This document shows, piece after piece, positions 1-11,140 of a DNA stretch of 64,000 bases (positions within the stretch are counted from its first letter, which is position 1; each line of letters starts with the position of its first letter). This DNA is from Lentinula raphanica (taxonomy: Eukaryota; Basidiomycota; Agaricomycetes; Agaricales; Omphalotaceae): contig JANVFP010000002.1 in assembly GCA_027919835.1 (NCBI GenBank), positions 1,240,001-1,304,000 of the forward strand. Reading direction: 5' to 3'. A model generated the notes under the pieces. The model searched no databases, was not told the DNA's origin, and saw only the letters and a program-made list of their open reading frames with translations. Position numbers and translations under genes: made by a program.

Positions 1-1315
1 TTCCTTACATTCAGCAGCGTCTCTACCATCACCAGCAACACAATTTATCAGAAGTTTCTGGATCAGCAGTTTCCTGCTCTTCATTCTCTCAATCTCTCGG
101 CGACCAGACCATACTCATACGTCGAGTCTCAGACAAAACAGCTTCAAGAACTCTCTCGACAGCTGTCCTCTGTTGCTAGGATGAGAAAAGATTTCATTAA
201 ACGTATCCGCAACCACGATAACCTTCCCTCCGACAATCTAGCTCTCATAGTTCTCAGGAACCTTGAGGTGCTTCTCGAGGAAGTTCAGAGCAAGAAAACC
301 TCTCTCGACACTGCTTGGTGGCAACTTCTCGATAGATATCCTTTGAAGGTCGAGGATTTGCTTACAGGGTTGATGAACGATGTAATACTCCTTCCTGCTC
401 ATACAACTAGATTCTGACTATACACAGATTCGTAACAGTCCGGAATCTTTCTGGAAAACTCTCCCAAACATCTCATATCGTGATTTTCAAACCTTGGGTG
501 TTGGTCGTTGGCTGAACGACGAAGTCATCAACCATTTTATCGATAAATGGTGCTCCCAGTCAAGCAACATGTTAGGCTTAGGAACTTTCTTTGCAGGAAG
601 CTGCCTGTTCGAGGATAAGGCATCTTGCCTCGTGGCAAAAGAGTATCTTACCTTAGAAGATGAGCGAAAGGTCAAACGTTGTGTCATTCGAAGACAAGTG
701 AGTTCCAGAATCGTTCTCTGGCGCTCTTCCTGATTTCTTTCAGAATATGCTAGCCCTCGAGTCTTGGGATTCGGTCTTCATTCCCATCCACGAGGGATCT
801 TCACACTGGTATTCTGTACGAATAGATTTCATCCTGAAAAGAATCGACATCTACGACAGCCTTCAAGAGACCTGCTTAGCAAACCGCAGTAAACCTATCC
901 CTTTGCGCAAAAATACCAATCTTATGCTGGTAAGGCTTGCATTATTTAAGTTCTCATTTGGAATCTAATCATGGTCAAGGTTCTTATGTGGTTGACCGAA
1001 ATTCTGGCCTCTATGAGGGGAGAGCCTGTCATCTTAGAGAACAATCTTCAATCTGACTGGATCTGTGATCCTCATTCCAAAGTAACTTTATATTTTGTTA
1101 TCGTATCGCTTTTTGACCTCTCTCCTTAGGTACCTTTCCAACCAAATCCATATGATTGCGGAGTTCATACCCTATGGCATCTCAAGCATGTCCTGCAATA
1201 CAGAGAGGTATTAGTGGGACCCCAATGCGACAAGGACGGTTTGTCCTTCACCAGTAATATGGTGGGCAAGCGCCTGAGACTAGCCCAGGAGTTGCTCGAA
1301 GATGCGGCGCATTGA
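1..1315 (+). CDS. Ulp1-type cysteine peptidase (C48), transposon-associated; 5' end outside window
   Basis: Spliced model: <1..381, 428..697, 744..929, 980..1081, 1130..1315, 374 residues visible. All four introns (46-50 bp) are GT-AG and phase 0. The frame is open from base 1, so the start lies upstream. The Ulp1/SENP fold shows as WLNDEVINHFIDKW, then the catalytic His in SSHWYSV, Asp in DIYDSL, oxyanion Gln in VPFQPN and nucleophile Cys in YDCGVHTL. All four catalytic positions are intact. Ulp1 peptidases normally cleave SUMO or similar modifiers. In agaricomycetes many copies travel with DNA transposons, and this one lies 260 bp upstream of a Plavaka transposase on the same strand, so I infer an element accessory gene rather than the housekeeping SUMO protease. 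Its N-terminal half (about 130 residues visible) has no recognised domain. Confidence 0.85.
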
Positions 1316-1575
1316 TTCTCTATAAGTCTGAGGCCTCAAGGGTACTCTATTCTTTGCATACTGAACATACCGATCTACCAAGATGTAGTAGCCAATCGCT
1401 GTCGAATGTATAAGAGTCTTCTATGACTCGTGTTTTTCTTCTTCAATGTTCCTCCGTGTGTTTCCCTCGATGTGTTTCAACGTGTTTCCCTCAACGTGTT
1501 AACGTGTTTCCCTCATGGCATTTCATTCGAGGTATTTCCATCATTCTCATCTTTCTCTTGTCCTGCAGTCTTCTC

Positions 1576-4500
1576 ATGGATTATTCCTGTCCAGTTTATC
1601 AAAAATTCTTCTCTAGACCCCAGGATCGCTCAGCCCATGTCAATCAAAAGCAGGATGAAGCTCATGCAGCTTATAGGTCTAGAGAAACACGTAAGATCAA
1701 CAGGCTCTTCCAAAATACTGTGAAGGAAGCTACTCGCGCTCATGCTGCGAAATCCCTCCATGGCAAACGAAAACGCCATCGTCATACATCTGCACCCTCG
1801 GTTGATAACCAAGAACTAGGAGAAAACGTGGACTCGCACTCAGATAGAGATATGGAAGTTGATGATGATGTGAACGCCTCGTCCTCATACGCGAGAGCAG
1901 AGGAGGACGACAATGTAGATCAGGACGAGGACAACGCAGACGACGACAACGCAGACGACGACAACGCAGACAACGACAACGCAGACAACGACCGGAACGA
2001 GGACCAGAACACTGAAGAGGACCAGGACGAAGCCATGGAGGACCAAAACGAGGTCGATTCTGATATGGATATAGATCCCGATACTGATAGTTCCGATACC
2101 GAGGGGGAAATCCTCTGTTCCTCTGAAATTACCGACAAAGAGGACATCCTACCTCAGCCTATGAATCCTTCCCTGCAGGAGCTGTACAGTGCCGATTTTG
2201 AGGTTGCTGATAACGATTTCAATTTTCTTCCCGACGAAGAAGACAACACTGCCTCCAATAGTTCTTCCTCAGAGCCAGCTTCAGCTCGGCCCTTGGGTCG
2301 GTCCCTGGTAGAAGAAGACGATTCGTGGTTGTGGAAATGGCATCCTACCGCTGGAAAGGTTTTGAGAACTGAGAAGAGTATTCATGAACGATGGTTAGGG
2401 ATCTCTTCTGAGAAGGAAGAAGAGACTTACAGTCCTTTTTCTTCGCGTCTGGAATGGGAGATCTCACACTGGGCCGTGAGGGAGAGGGTGACTCAGAGCT
2501 CTTTCGATCGTTTACTCAAGATTCCTCAGGTACTTCACTCAATTTGGTTCTGCTAATAGTTGCTTACCTATACTGGCAGATGATGGAGAAGCTACCCCTC
2601 TCTTTCGACAACGCTAGATCGATGTACGACAAAGTAGATCAACTACCTGAGCGTTGTGGGCGCTGGTTCACCAAACAACTATCCTTCAAGGATCGACCTG
2701 ACGAAGAGTTTACCGTCAGGTACAGGGACCCTGTGGAAGCAATCAAGGCTCTTTGGGGGGATCCTGCCTTGGCTAAAGATCTCGTATATAAGCCTGCAAA
2801 ACTCTTCAGGAAGCCTGATTGCAAAGAAGAGGATAGGATATACTCTGAAATGTGGACGGGAAACTTTTGGAATGAAACTCAGGTCTGTCTAGGATGATTA
2901 CTGCCTTGTCAAAGAGCTAACATATACGCTTGCAGGATAATATTCCACCAGGAGGCACCGTAGCACCAGTCATAATAGCCACGGATAAAACGCAGTTAAC
3001 GCAATTCTCTGGAAGCAAATCTGCCTACCCCGTTTATCTTACGATTGGGAACATTCCCAAAGAGCTACGACGAAAGCCAGGTGCTAGAACTTGTGTTTTG
3101 ATCGCCTATCTATCCGTCGACAAATTATCAAAGAAAGGGCTATCCAAAACTCAGCTAAAACTTCGAAATTATCAACTCTTTCATCAATCTATGGCCTTGG
3201 TCCTAGAGTCTTTGAAAGTCGCTGGTAACCCTGCAGGACCTGGGATAGAGATGGTAGGAGGTGACGGAGCGGTGAGACGCGTTTATCCTGTGCTGGCTAC
3301 ATACATTGCGGACTATCCAGAGCAATGCCTCGTCACCTGTACCAAATATGGCACCTGTCCCAAATGTCGTCGAAAGGCAGACGAATTGCATATACCCACT
3401 GCAGGAGAACCTCGAACTCAAGATTGGACTTCCGAAACGATCTATGCAGCTAGAAGAGCCGCCAGGGGTGGGGGTCAAAGTACACACTCTAGAACCATGA
3501 AGAAGGACGTATCGGGGGGTAACTACCACCCTTTCTGGGAAGGATTTCCGTTGACCGACATTCACCTATGTATCGCTCCTGATGTACTCCATCAACTGTA
3601 CCAGGGCGTTCTCAAGTATCTGGTGGTCTGGGTACAACACATCGTCGGGCAGGATGAGCTCGATGATCAAATTAGAAAGCTACCTCCTTCTCCTGGGGTT
3701 AGGCATTTTGCCAAGGGAATTTCGAATCTTGCTCAGGTTTCAGGATCCGAAAGAAAACACATCGCTCGTATCCTCCTCAGCTGTATCGTTGGCAAGGTTG
3801 ATACCAGAGGAATTACTGCCTGCCGATCAGTTCTCCACTTCATCCAACTTGCCCAGTACCCTTCCCATGACGAAGACACTCTGAACTACATGCAACAAGA
3901 GCTCGATACCTGGCACAAGTACAGAGACTACTTCATTACAGAAGGATCTCGACAACATTTCAATATTCCTAAGTTCCATTCCCTTCTCCACTACATCGAT
4001 TCCATCAGGTGGATCGGAACCACTGACAACTCGAACACTGAAGCTTTCGAAAGACTTCATATCGATTTTGCGAAAGAGGGCTGGAGGGCTAGCAACAAGC
4101 GCGATCACTTTCCTCAGATGGTGACTTTTATTTCTCGCCAGGAGAAAGTGACTTCGTTTGACTTTCACCGTTCTTGGGCTGTCGACACTCTTGAATTGCC
4201 AGATAGTCAAGAGGACACGCTTGAGGGTCCTATAGGCTTAGAAACAGAAAAAGAAGAGGAAACGTACAGACACAGAAGACCCAAGGATCGTAAGAAGGCT
4301 GCACTTCAGGAAGACTCTCCAAGCTTTACGATAAGTGTGGCGAAAAACCCTTCTGAGCCTAGAAAAAAGATCGCAGCTATCACTCTCTTACATGGGGCTC
4401 CGGGATTCGAAGGAGCTCTAAAGCTCTTTTTGAACGACTACCTTCCGAAATCCGAGCAGAGAAAAAAACAACGTGCTCTCGAAGGAATCATACCCTTCCT

Positions 4501-5088
4501 TACTCTAGAGGTTTGGCACAATTTTGGGCTTGTTCCGTCCAAAGTTTTAGATGAACCAGAAAAAGCCAGAATCAAGGCTAGACCGCGTTCCAGCAAACTC
4601 TCTGCAAGATTCGATACAGTCCTAGTATTAGAGAAAGATGAAGCAGAGTCCACTGCAGTTCGAGGTGAAGTGTATCGATCTTTAACTGTCCGGAGCTATA
4701 CTCATTTTGAGTTCATTCAGGATGCAGAGCTGCCCGTTTGCGAGTCATCTTCCGACTTCCTAGTGAGGTTTATAATAACGGTCGTCCAAGCAAAGCTCCT
4801 CCTAACTGGCCGAAGGAGCATCTGGCTTACATCACCTGGTATACAAGATTCAAATCGTCCCCCGATAGTTCTACAGGTATGTACAAAGTAGAGCCTGCAT
4901 TCGATTCAAACGGCATGCCACAAGGAACTATTATCCCACTTTCGAATATCAGACAAAGCTGCATGCTAGTACCTAGTATGAAAACATCCTGGGATAAAAA
5001 CTGGAACTCAGATAATATTTTGGACGAATGCTCATCTTTTTTTGTTAACAACTTACAGACAAAGTATACGTACCAGACTATATATTAG
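1576..5088 (+). CDS. Plavaka-type (CACTA-like) DNA transposase
   Basis: Spliced model: 1576..2529, 2580..2882, 2936..4664, 4721..5088, about 1,117 residues. Introns of 50, 53 and 56 bp are GT-AG and rejoin the frame exactly. The ATG at 1576 opens directly onto a zinc-finger-like segment (CPVYQKFF...H), the usual Plavaka N-terminus. An acidic Asp/Asn-rich stretch with 15-bp repeats follows at 1910-2000. Exon 3 carries the diagnostic catalytic-region motif PDVLHQLYQGVLKYLVVW, a preceding CPKCRRKAD zinc motif, and NTEAFERLHIDFAKEGWR. Exon 4 gives the family's C-terminal tail ending in YTYQTIY. The first finger has Tyr where the second Cys is expected (CPVY instead of CPxC), so that finger is probably dead; otherwise the frame is intact. 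With the upstream Ulp1 gene it probably forms one element whose left end is outside the window. Confidence 0.85.
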
Positions 5089-5553
5089 AGTTGTATTCAA
5101 GGGCTGAAGTGGTATTGTTAACCATGCATATATGTTCTTGGCGAAGTTAAATGGCTGATTTTGGCTATGCTATGGTCGAACGCGACGACGACTCCTAAAG
5201 GTAATCTTCACAGCCACCTGTGATGCCTTCCCAAAATGGTCGAAGCGCGGCGTGTGAATCCATCTCTCTTTCTCTAATCATATCAAACCTTCTGCTGAAC
5301 CCACCTCTCCCTCTCAACTTCATGCAAGAAGCTGAGGAAGCTGCTTAGTGCCTGTGAGTGCTAAGGTTGACTCAGCTGATTCTTTCCAAGTTGACATGTT
5401 TGCATAGAATTCTAGGTGGCGTGGAGGCCATTACCGAGGACTGTTCAACATCGGTATCGTGGACTTCAAGGACTTGACCCTCAGATCGAAGCATTTAGAG
5501 CTCTTGCAATATTTTAAACCAGCCATCTACCTTCTGTGTCTCGGAATGCATCC
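5089..5553. other. Non-coding flank downstream of the Plavaka transposase
   Basis: No gene-like frame is seen. This probably holds the transposon 3' UTR and right terminus. A CTTAGTG at about 5355 would be the complement of a CACTA-type end, but the left end lies outside the window, so the boundary cannot be fixed. Confidence 0.4.
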
Positions 5554-5733
5554 GAAACTGCTACCACCTCCAAAACTGCTACCACCTCCAAAACTGCTAC
5601 CACCTGCAAAACTGCTACTACCTCCGAAACTGCTACCACCTCCGAAACTGCTACCACCTCCGAAACTGCTACCACCTCCGAAACTGCTACCACCTCCGAA
5701 ACTGCTACCACCTCCGAAACTGCTACCACCTCC
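5554..5733. repeat. 18-bp minisatellite, 10 units
   Basis: Ten contiguous 18-bp units with consensus GAAACTGCTACCACCTCC. Units 5-10 are identical; units 1-4 carry single substitutions, so the homogeneous end looks youngest. Because 18 is divisible by three, every frame stays open: ETATTS, KLLPPP and, antisense, SEVVAV. The flanking sequence does not support a gene, so the open frames are probably a by-product of the repeat, although a Ser/Thr-rich wall-protein remnant is possible. Confidence 0.9.
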
Positions 5734-6175
5734 GAATCGAGCACCTGCAACTTGTTCGTTGTCTGATACGTTTCATGTTGTCCAAATCGCCGGTCAGAAA
5801 CTAAAGTCCTCGAGCTCACGAATGTACTTCGCCTATCAACATCTCCTCTTCATGCTCAGCTTCTCCGGTTGGTGAGCTTTGGTGCTCTTAGCGGATTCCA
5901 CAGACGCAAAGATATAGGCACGATCTGGCTGGACCCCTGCTTATTAGTGTTCATCTCGCGATGGATGCTTCCTGCTTGTCAATAGCATTCCGAGGTTGCT
6001 TGACGGAGCCTTCTGGTGCTTCCGAAGCACGGTTGCGCAACCACAGGTGATACTACATCGATATCGATTTCAAACCCCCGAGGCAAATATCTTAGCCAAT
6101 CGTGGCTCACTTCGTCGGCAGACGCTGCTGCGTAGATATGTATATGCACTTGCATATGACAGATGCACCGTATAC

Positions 6176-6880
6176 CTCGCTACTTTGCTACACTAAGCTA
6201 CGACAGCTAAGCTACGCTACGCTACTACACCCCTGTCAAGCGATTTAGCTCAACCCACAATGCCACCGCAACGCAACATACCCCAGAGCCTCCTTAAAAA
6301 ATCCCGGTCACGCTCCGCCCAGGTCATCCTCTAGATCTTCTTACGAAATGCCACACAAAACCTAGAGGACGGTGAAAACGTGTCGAGGTCACCAGTGTAC
6401 TTCGTCGACACACATCTCTTCATGCTCAGCTTTTCCAGTTGGTGAGCTGTCAAGCGGTACTCGAGCTTCGTCCACGTCGATCTCTCGGTCTTCTTATCCA
6501 TACACCTCATTCGGCATCAGCGTGACTCCATACCTCGCTACTTTGCTACACTAAGCTACGACAGCTAAGCTACTACACCCCTGTCAAGCGAATTAGCTCA
6601 AACCACAATGCCACCGCAACGCAACATACCCCAGAGCCTCCTTAAAAAATCCCGGTAACGCTCCGCCCAGGTCATCCTCTAGATCTTCTTACGAAAGGCC
6701 ATGCAAATCCTAGAGGACGGTGAAAACGTGTCAAGGTCACCAGTGTACGTCGTCGACACACATCTCTACACGCTCAGCTCCAGTTGGTGAGCTGTCAAGC
6801 GGTACTCGAGCTTCGTCCACGTCGATCTCTCGGTCTTCTTATCCATACACCTCCCTTGGCACCAGCGTGACTCCCCATAC
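6176..6880. repeat. 358-bp tandem duplication (two units)
   Basis: Unit 1 is 6176-6533 and unit 2 is about 6534-6880. Both begin CTCGCTACTTTGCTACACTA and end near GCGTGACTCC, with scattered substitutions and small indels, for example a 10-bp GCTAC expansion in unit 1. A shorter related segment (TTCATGCTCAGCTTCTCCGG and flanks) occurs at about 5815-5880. No conserved reading frame runs through both units, so I treat it as non-coding repeat. Confidence 0.85.
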
Positions 6881-7632
6881 TGCCACTATCACCGCTACAT
6901 CGTCCAGTCGACCCTCTTCAACAGTCCCAGCAATTTTTTGCAAGCTTCCTCCTCCCTTGTATGTCTTTTCCGCTATCAATACAAATATCTTCTCTTCTAA
7001 TGAGTCTATACCACAGTGGTTTTCTCGCCCTGGTACTTGCATTATCATCAAAGTTTTTCTTCTTCAACCGCCTCTCCCCATGTTTAGTCCAGGCTGGTGA
7101 AATGGTGGAGCTGATTCTGACTTGGTATTGTAAGTAGTATACATCTTTGATACGTCCTAAAAGGCTAACAGGTCGACTGTAGCATTTCTCCAAGGATAGA
7201 GTCTACCCATGGCGAGGAGGTGAAAGAGTCTCTCACAATGTAAGATACTGGGTCGAAGGAAAACAGAGGGCTGACGATCTTTTCAAGGCTGGAAATAGCG
7301 CTTCGGAAGCGCCCCGCAGGCCCAGGTTCACCGTTTGCTCGAAGTGGTTCGGGCTATCTGTTCGTCTCAACCGTTATGCGTTATGGTTATTGTGGCAGCA
7401 GATTTCCAGTGCTCATTGCCTGTGTCTTCCTGGTGTTCTTGGTACAGCTGTGTAATACTTCTCTTTGAGCGACACTACTACAGTTTACACGACTTTGAAT
7501 ACGAACCACTAAGTAGTAAGTACCATTAACCGCGCGCTTGAATTCCAAAAGGTACACTCGGGCACGTGATCTACTTATTTAAGGTTGAAAAGGCGCGTGA
7601 AATCAGAGCACTTTGCTTTCTTTGATTCTCTC
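6881..7632. other. Intergenic stretch without recognised gene
   Basis: Short open frames only, none with splice-consistent extension or family motifs. The last 100 bp before 7633 are probably the promoter and 5' UTR of the next gene. Confidence 0.5.
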
Positions 7633-10146
7633 ATGTCCAAGCGCAGAGGTTCAAAGTCGGAGAAGGGCTTTCCCTCAGAAGGTCCCGATGCAAAGCGAAG
7701 GAAGGAGAAAGATACGCGAGACCCCCCAAACAGATCAAATCAGTTGTAGAGCCTGTTGACAAGACTTCGTCTTCTAAGGGGTCTTCTAAGGGACAGCCTT
7801 CCAAGACCCCTACTTCTAAGGCATCGAACTCCAAGGCTTCGCGCTCTACGACGTCGAGTTCTAAGACGTCAAGCTCCAAGACGATGAACACATCGGGCTC
7901 TAAGCCTTCTAAGCCTTCGACCTCTAACCCTACGAAGACAACGAGCTCAGCGAAGACATCTAGCTCAGCGAAGCCTGTGAAGAAGGAAACGAAATCTAGC
8001 TCTGCGTCTAAGTCATCTTCTCAGCCTGTCAAATCAGGTCTAAAGCCAGGAAAGTCATTCATGGGCACCCTCAATGTAGTTGCTCCTCCCAAGGAAGAGA
8101 GGAAGCCACCGAAAAGCAAAGGTTAGCATCGACTTGTTGCTTTTGAATTAGACTGACGCTTTCGATTCCTTAGGAAATACATCTCGTAACCTAGCCACTC
8201 CAGTCTATCTTCAACTCCCTCACACTTTTTAACAGAACCGGTTCGCAACAAAAAGGAGTTCAACGTCTTCGACGACGTTTTAGAATTATCCGATTCGGGT
8301 AGGTCCTTTTTGATTATTCTACCTCGAAACGTTCTCTTAAAATTTTCTCCCTGCCTTCCACAGAAGCAGAGGGGCAGAACCTGGACTCTGAAGGTGATCA
8401 AGAAGAAGAGACTTTTTCAGATGGGGACGAGGACATGGAATATGATAACGTCTGTCGACTTTTTTTCATCTTCGCTTTCATCCTATTACCATTTCCTCTT
8501 ACCTTTCATCGGTTGTCTAACATATATTATAGATGAACGTCGTGGACGTAACGAAGCAAGAGAAGACCAAGAGAAGGAAGCAAGGCGATTCTGTCAAGAA
8601 AGCAAAAATCGTTGAATCAGACTTTGAGGACGTTGAGCTTGCTCGTCTGGCTAAGAGTAGCGTGCGTATGGCCATTTGCATTTCAGATATGTGGCCGCGG
8701 CGCACCAAACCGTCTTTGACCTTGCTCAAGTCGGAACTGAAGAAGTTGGGAAATAAGGAACGTCTTCGGAGTTTGGAAAAGATCACTTCCTCTCCCGATC
8801 CAACTGAGGTACCTAAACTGCTTAAATTCGTAAGTTCCCCTTCCATCTCTCCTTCTCGTTCTTCGATAATCAAATTCGTTAGATGAATTATGCTTGTCCT
8901 ATGGTTCGGTTGGATATCGCCGAACCAGTGCGTCTCATGGTCGGCCAATTCTATCAGCTTTCAGGAGCCAAGGGGCTAGAAGGACAAGAAGAAGTAGTTG
9001 AGTGTTTTCTTTCATTACTTCTGTGCCATGGTCCTCAAAACTATCGTAGGCGGATCGGGTTAAGTGGTTGACGTATCCGAATCACAAAAGGTATCATCAA
9101 CAGGTGGACCTGGAGGTAAGCGCATCGATCTATTCAAGAGCTAGGTCTAATAGCTTTCAGGCTCGGACTTTTACGGGGGGCCCTTTCTCCTCTCCTTTGA
9201 TTGGAAAGATATTGAGGGCATACTTCGTGGATTCGCCTTCTCAGCAAGATGATTTCCTAATCAAACACATGAACAAATTGGAAGCTGTACCATTGCGGTT
9301 GATTGTGATGATTACTACCTTGGTATTGTATCTTCGTCTTCACAGTCAACCTTTGTTCTCACTCGAATCAATCTTTCTTATAGATAGAACATGCTATTTC
9401 CGAATGGGCTGGGGGTCACAAAACAGTTATCTATATAACGCGTCAGAATACAGAGACAGTGTGAGTCTCTTCTTTCATTTCTGAAATTGAGAATGTTCTC
9501 TGATTAGTGCAGATACCGAAAACTCTGGAACACGATGGAGATCTCCCTGAAGAAGGGTCCCGAGTACTCTGAACTGCTCTCAAAGACTCTATACGATGAT
9601 ATGATGTAGGTGCTCCAAGAATCGTCATGAGTGTTATTGATAATTGTTGTCAGTTCTACCCAATACATGGAAGAAGACGAATTGCCCGATTACAATTTCG
9701 ACGCCCTCAATGCTTGGGCCAAAGAAGAACTTCAAAAACGAGAACTTGAACGTGCTAATCGACCCAAGCAGGACTACATCGACGACATTGAAGACTCTAG
9801 TGATGCCGAAGAAGAGGAGAGTGACGTTGAAGGGAGCGTAGGTCAAGGAAACAGTGGCAGTGAGGATGAACGCGACAATGGCAGCTATGGCAGTGACGGT
9901 GGCGAAGACAATGAAGGCGGCGGTGACAATATTCACACCGACATCGACATCGACGACGCAGGCGGTGACGGTGGTGACGGTGGTGATGGTGGTGACGGTG
10001 GCGGCGATGGCAGCAATGGTTTTAGAGACGAGAACACCGGTGGTGGCTACGATGACAGCGACAACAAGGACGATGTGGACATGGATGGTGGAGACAACGA
10101 CGCAAGAGAGAGGAGTGGTAAGGGTAAGGAGAAGGCCAGCAATTAG
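7633..10146 (+). pseudogene. DUF6532-like protein with acidic tail; one frameshift in exon 1
   Basis: Hand-spliced exons: 7633..8121, 8174..8185 (12 nt), 8236..8298, 8364..8449, 8533..8829, 8883..8996, 9050..9115, 9161..9322, 9384..9460, 9513..9605, 9654..10146. Every junction from exon 1's second half onward keeps frame. The N-terminus is Lys/Ser-rich and NLS-like. The folded core (exons 5-10: RLMVGQFYQLSGAKGLEGQ, LIGKILRAYFVDSP, HAISEWAGGHKT, then VYRKLWNTM) resembles the basidiomycete DUF6532 family. The C-terminus is a Gly/Asp-rich acidic repeat (9960-10010). The ATG frame hits a stop at 7747; the downstream frame is entered only if one base is missing from the C6 run at 7722-7727. It is either a one-base deletion or an assembly error. 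The function of this family is unknown, and it is common in repeat-rich DNA. Confidence 0.6.
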
Positions 10147-10350
10147 GAATCAAGCAGCGCAGGGATCAAGGACAATGGACAGTACATAATATTAGCAGGC
10201 CATTAGAGCATCATCGTTATTGGTATATAGAACCATCTACTATATCTACTACACAGCATCATGAATGCTATAATAATCTCAGAGCTCGAGCTTGAGAGAC
10301 CTCTATAGAAAATCAGAGCAACTATGTAAGACAATAGGCGTACCTTTGGA
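10147..10350. other. 3' flank, non-coding
   Basis: AT-rich sequence after the DUF6532-like stop; no gene seen. Confidence 0.4.
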
Positions 10351-11140
10351 ATGGTATCAAGTGGCTCCAAAGCTTCGAGAAAGCCTTTGGAAGGTCTTGT
10401 AGTGCTTTGAAGGTGTTCTAGAAGAGACTGAAGACATCTCCAAGCCTTCTGAAGGTGCCTTGAAAAACTTGAAAGTGCCCCGGAGAATGCAAAAAAGCTT
10501 TTGGAGGTGCCTCAGAGAATTTAGAAGCGCCCCGGGAGATTTCAAAGCCCCTCCGGAGATTTCAAAGCCCCTCCGGAGATGTCAAAAGCCTCTCCGGAGA
10601 TGTCAAAAGCCCCTCCGGAGATTTCAAGGTGCTTGAGAGGATTTGAAAGAGCACAAAGACATTGTTGGAGCACCTGAGAGTATTTCAGAGAGCTTCAAAA
10701 AATTAGCTGAATCTACGAGGTACTTAGTAAGTGTTTTATATGCTCTAACAAGCAAATTGTTATACTCTCAAAGTATTGGAAGGAAACTTATAGTACCAGG
10801 AAATTAATGGAAATCTGATACAAAGTGCTTCCAAATTATCCATAATTATCAGTAAGCAATTTCAAGTGCTTCAGTAGTACACAGAGAAATTTCCAAGTCT
10901 CTCAAATATTTTCAAATATTTTCAGGGAATTTCTGTATTCTTGGAGAAATGTTGAAAGTAATGACTGATGCTTTCTGATACTTCAAGAGTATATGGAATC
11001 CAATCTATATTTCTTTCCATTCGTTTTAAAACTATTACAAAGATCCTAAGGTCTCAAGGATTTGGGGGGTATCTCTCTGGAGTTTCAGGACTTGGGGCAC
11101 TTCAGGGAGCCTAGGTAGCCTGAGGGTACCACTGAGTTGC
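10350..11140. repeat. Degenerate repeat ladder, diverged copy of the MITE family at 27.4 kb
   Basis: The stretch consists of drifting 15-30 bp motifs (GGTGCCT, TTTGAAAG, CAGAGAATTT), with a cleaner tandem of about 20 bp at 10535-10625 (CCCCTCCGGAGATTTCAAAG). Its right edge at 11055-11085 contains GGATTTGGGGGGTATCTCTC, closely matching the inverted-repeat arm of the element at 27381-27662. A matching left arm was not found. The repeat runs directly into, and apparently truncates, the 3' end of the dioxygenase pseudogene. Confidence 0.55.

Noticed and set aside
5345..5360. CTTAGTG as the right end of the Plavaka element
   Set aside because: A seven-base match without a visible left end is not enough to call a terminus.
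5514..5819. Antisense frame with repeated SEVVAV
   Set aside because: Produced by the 18-bp minisatellite, which keeps all frames open; no splice or motif support.
9634..9936. Antisense frame with hydrophobic stretches opposite the DUF6532-like C-terminus
   Set aside because: Shadow of the acidic repeat on the plus strand.
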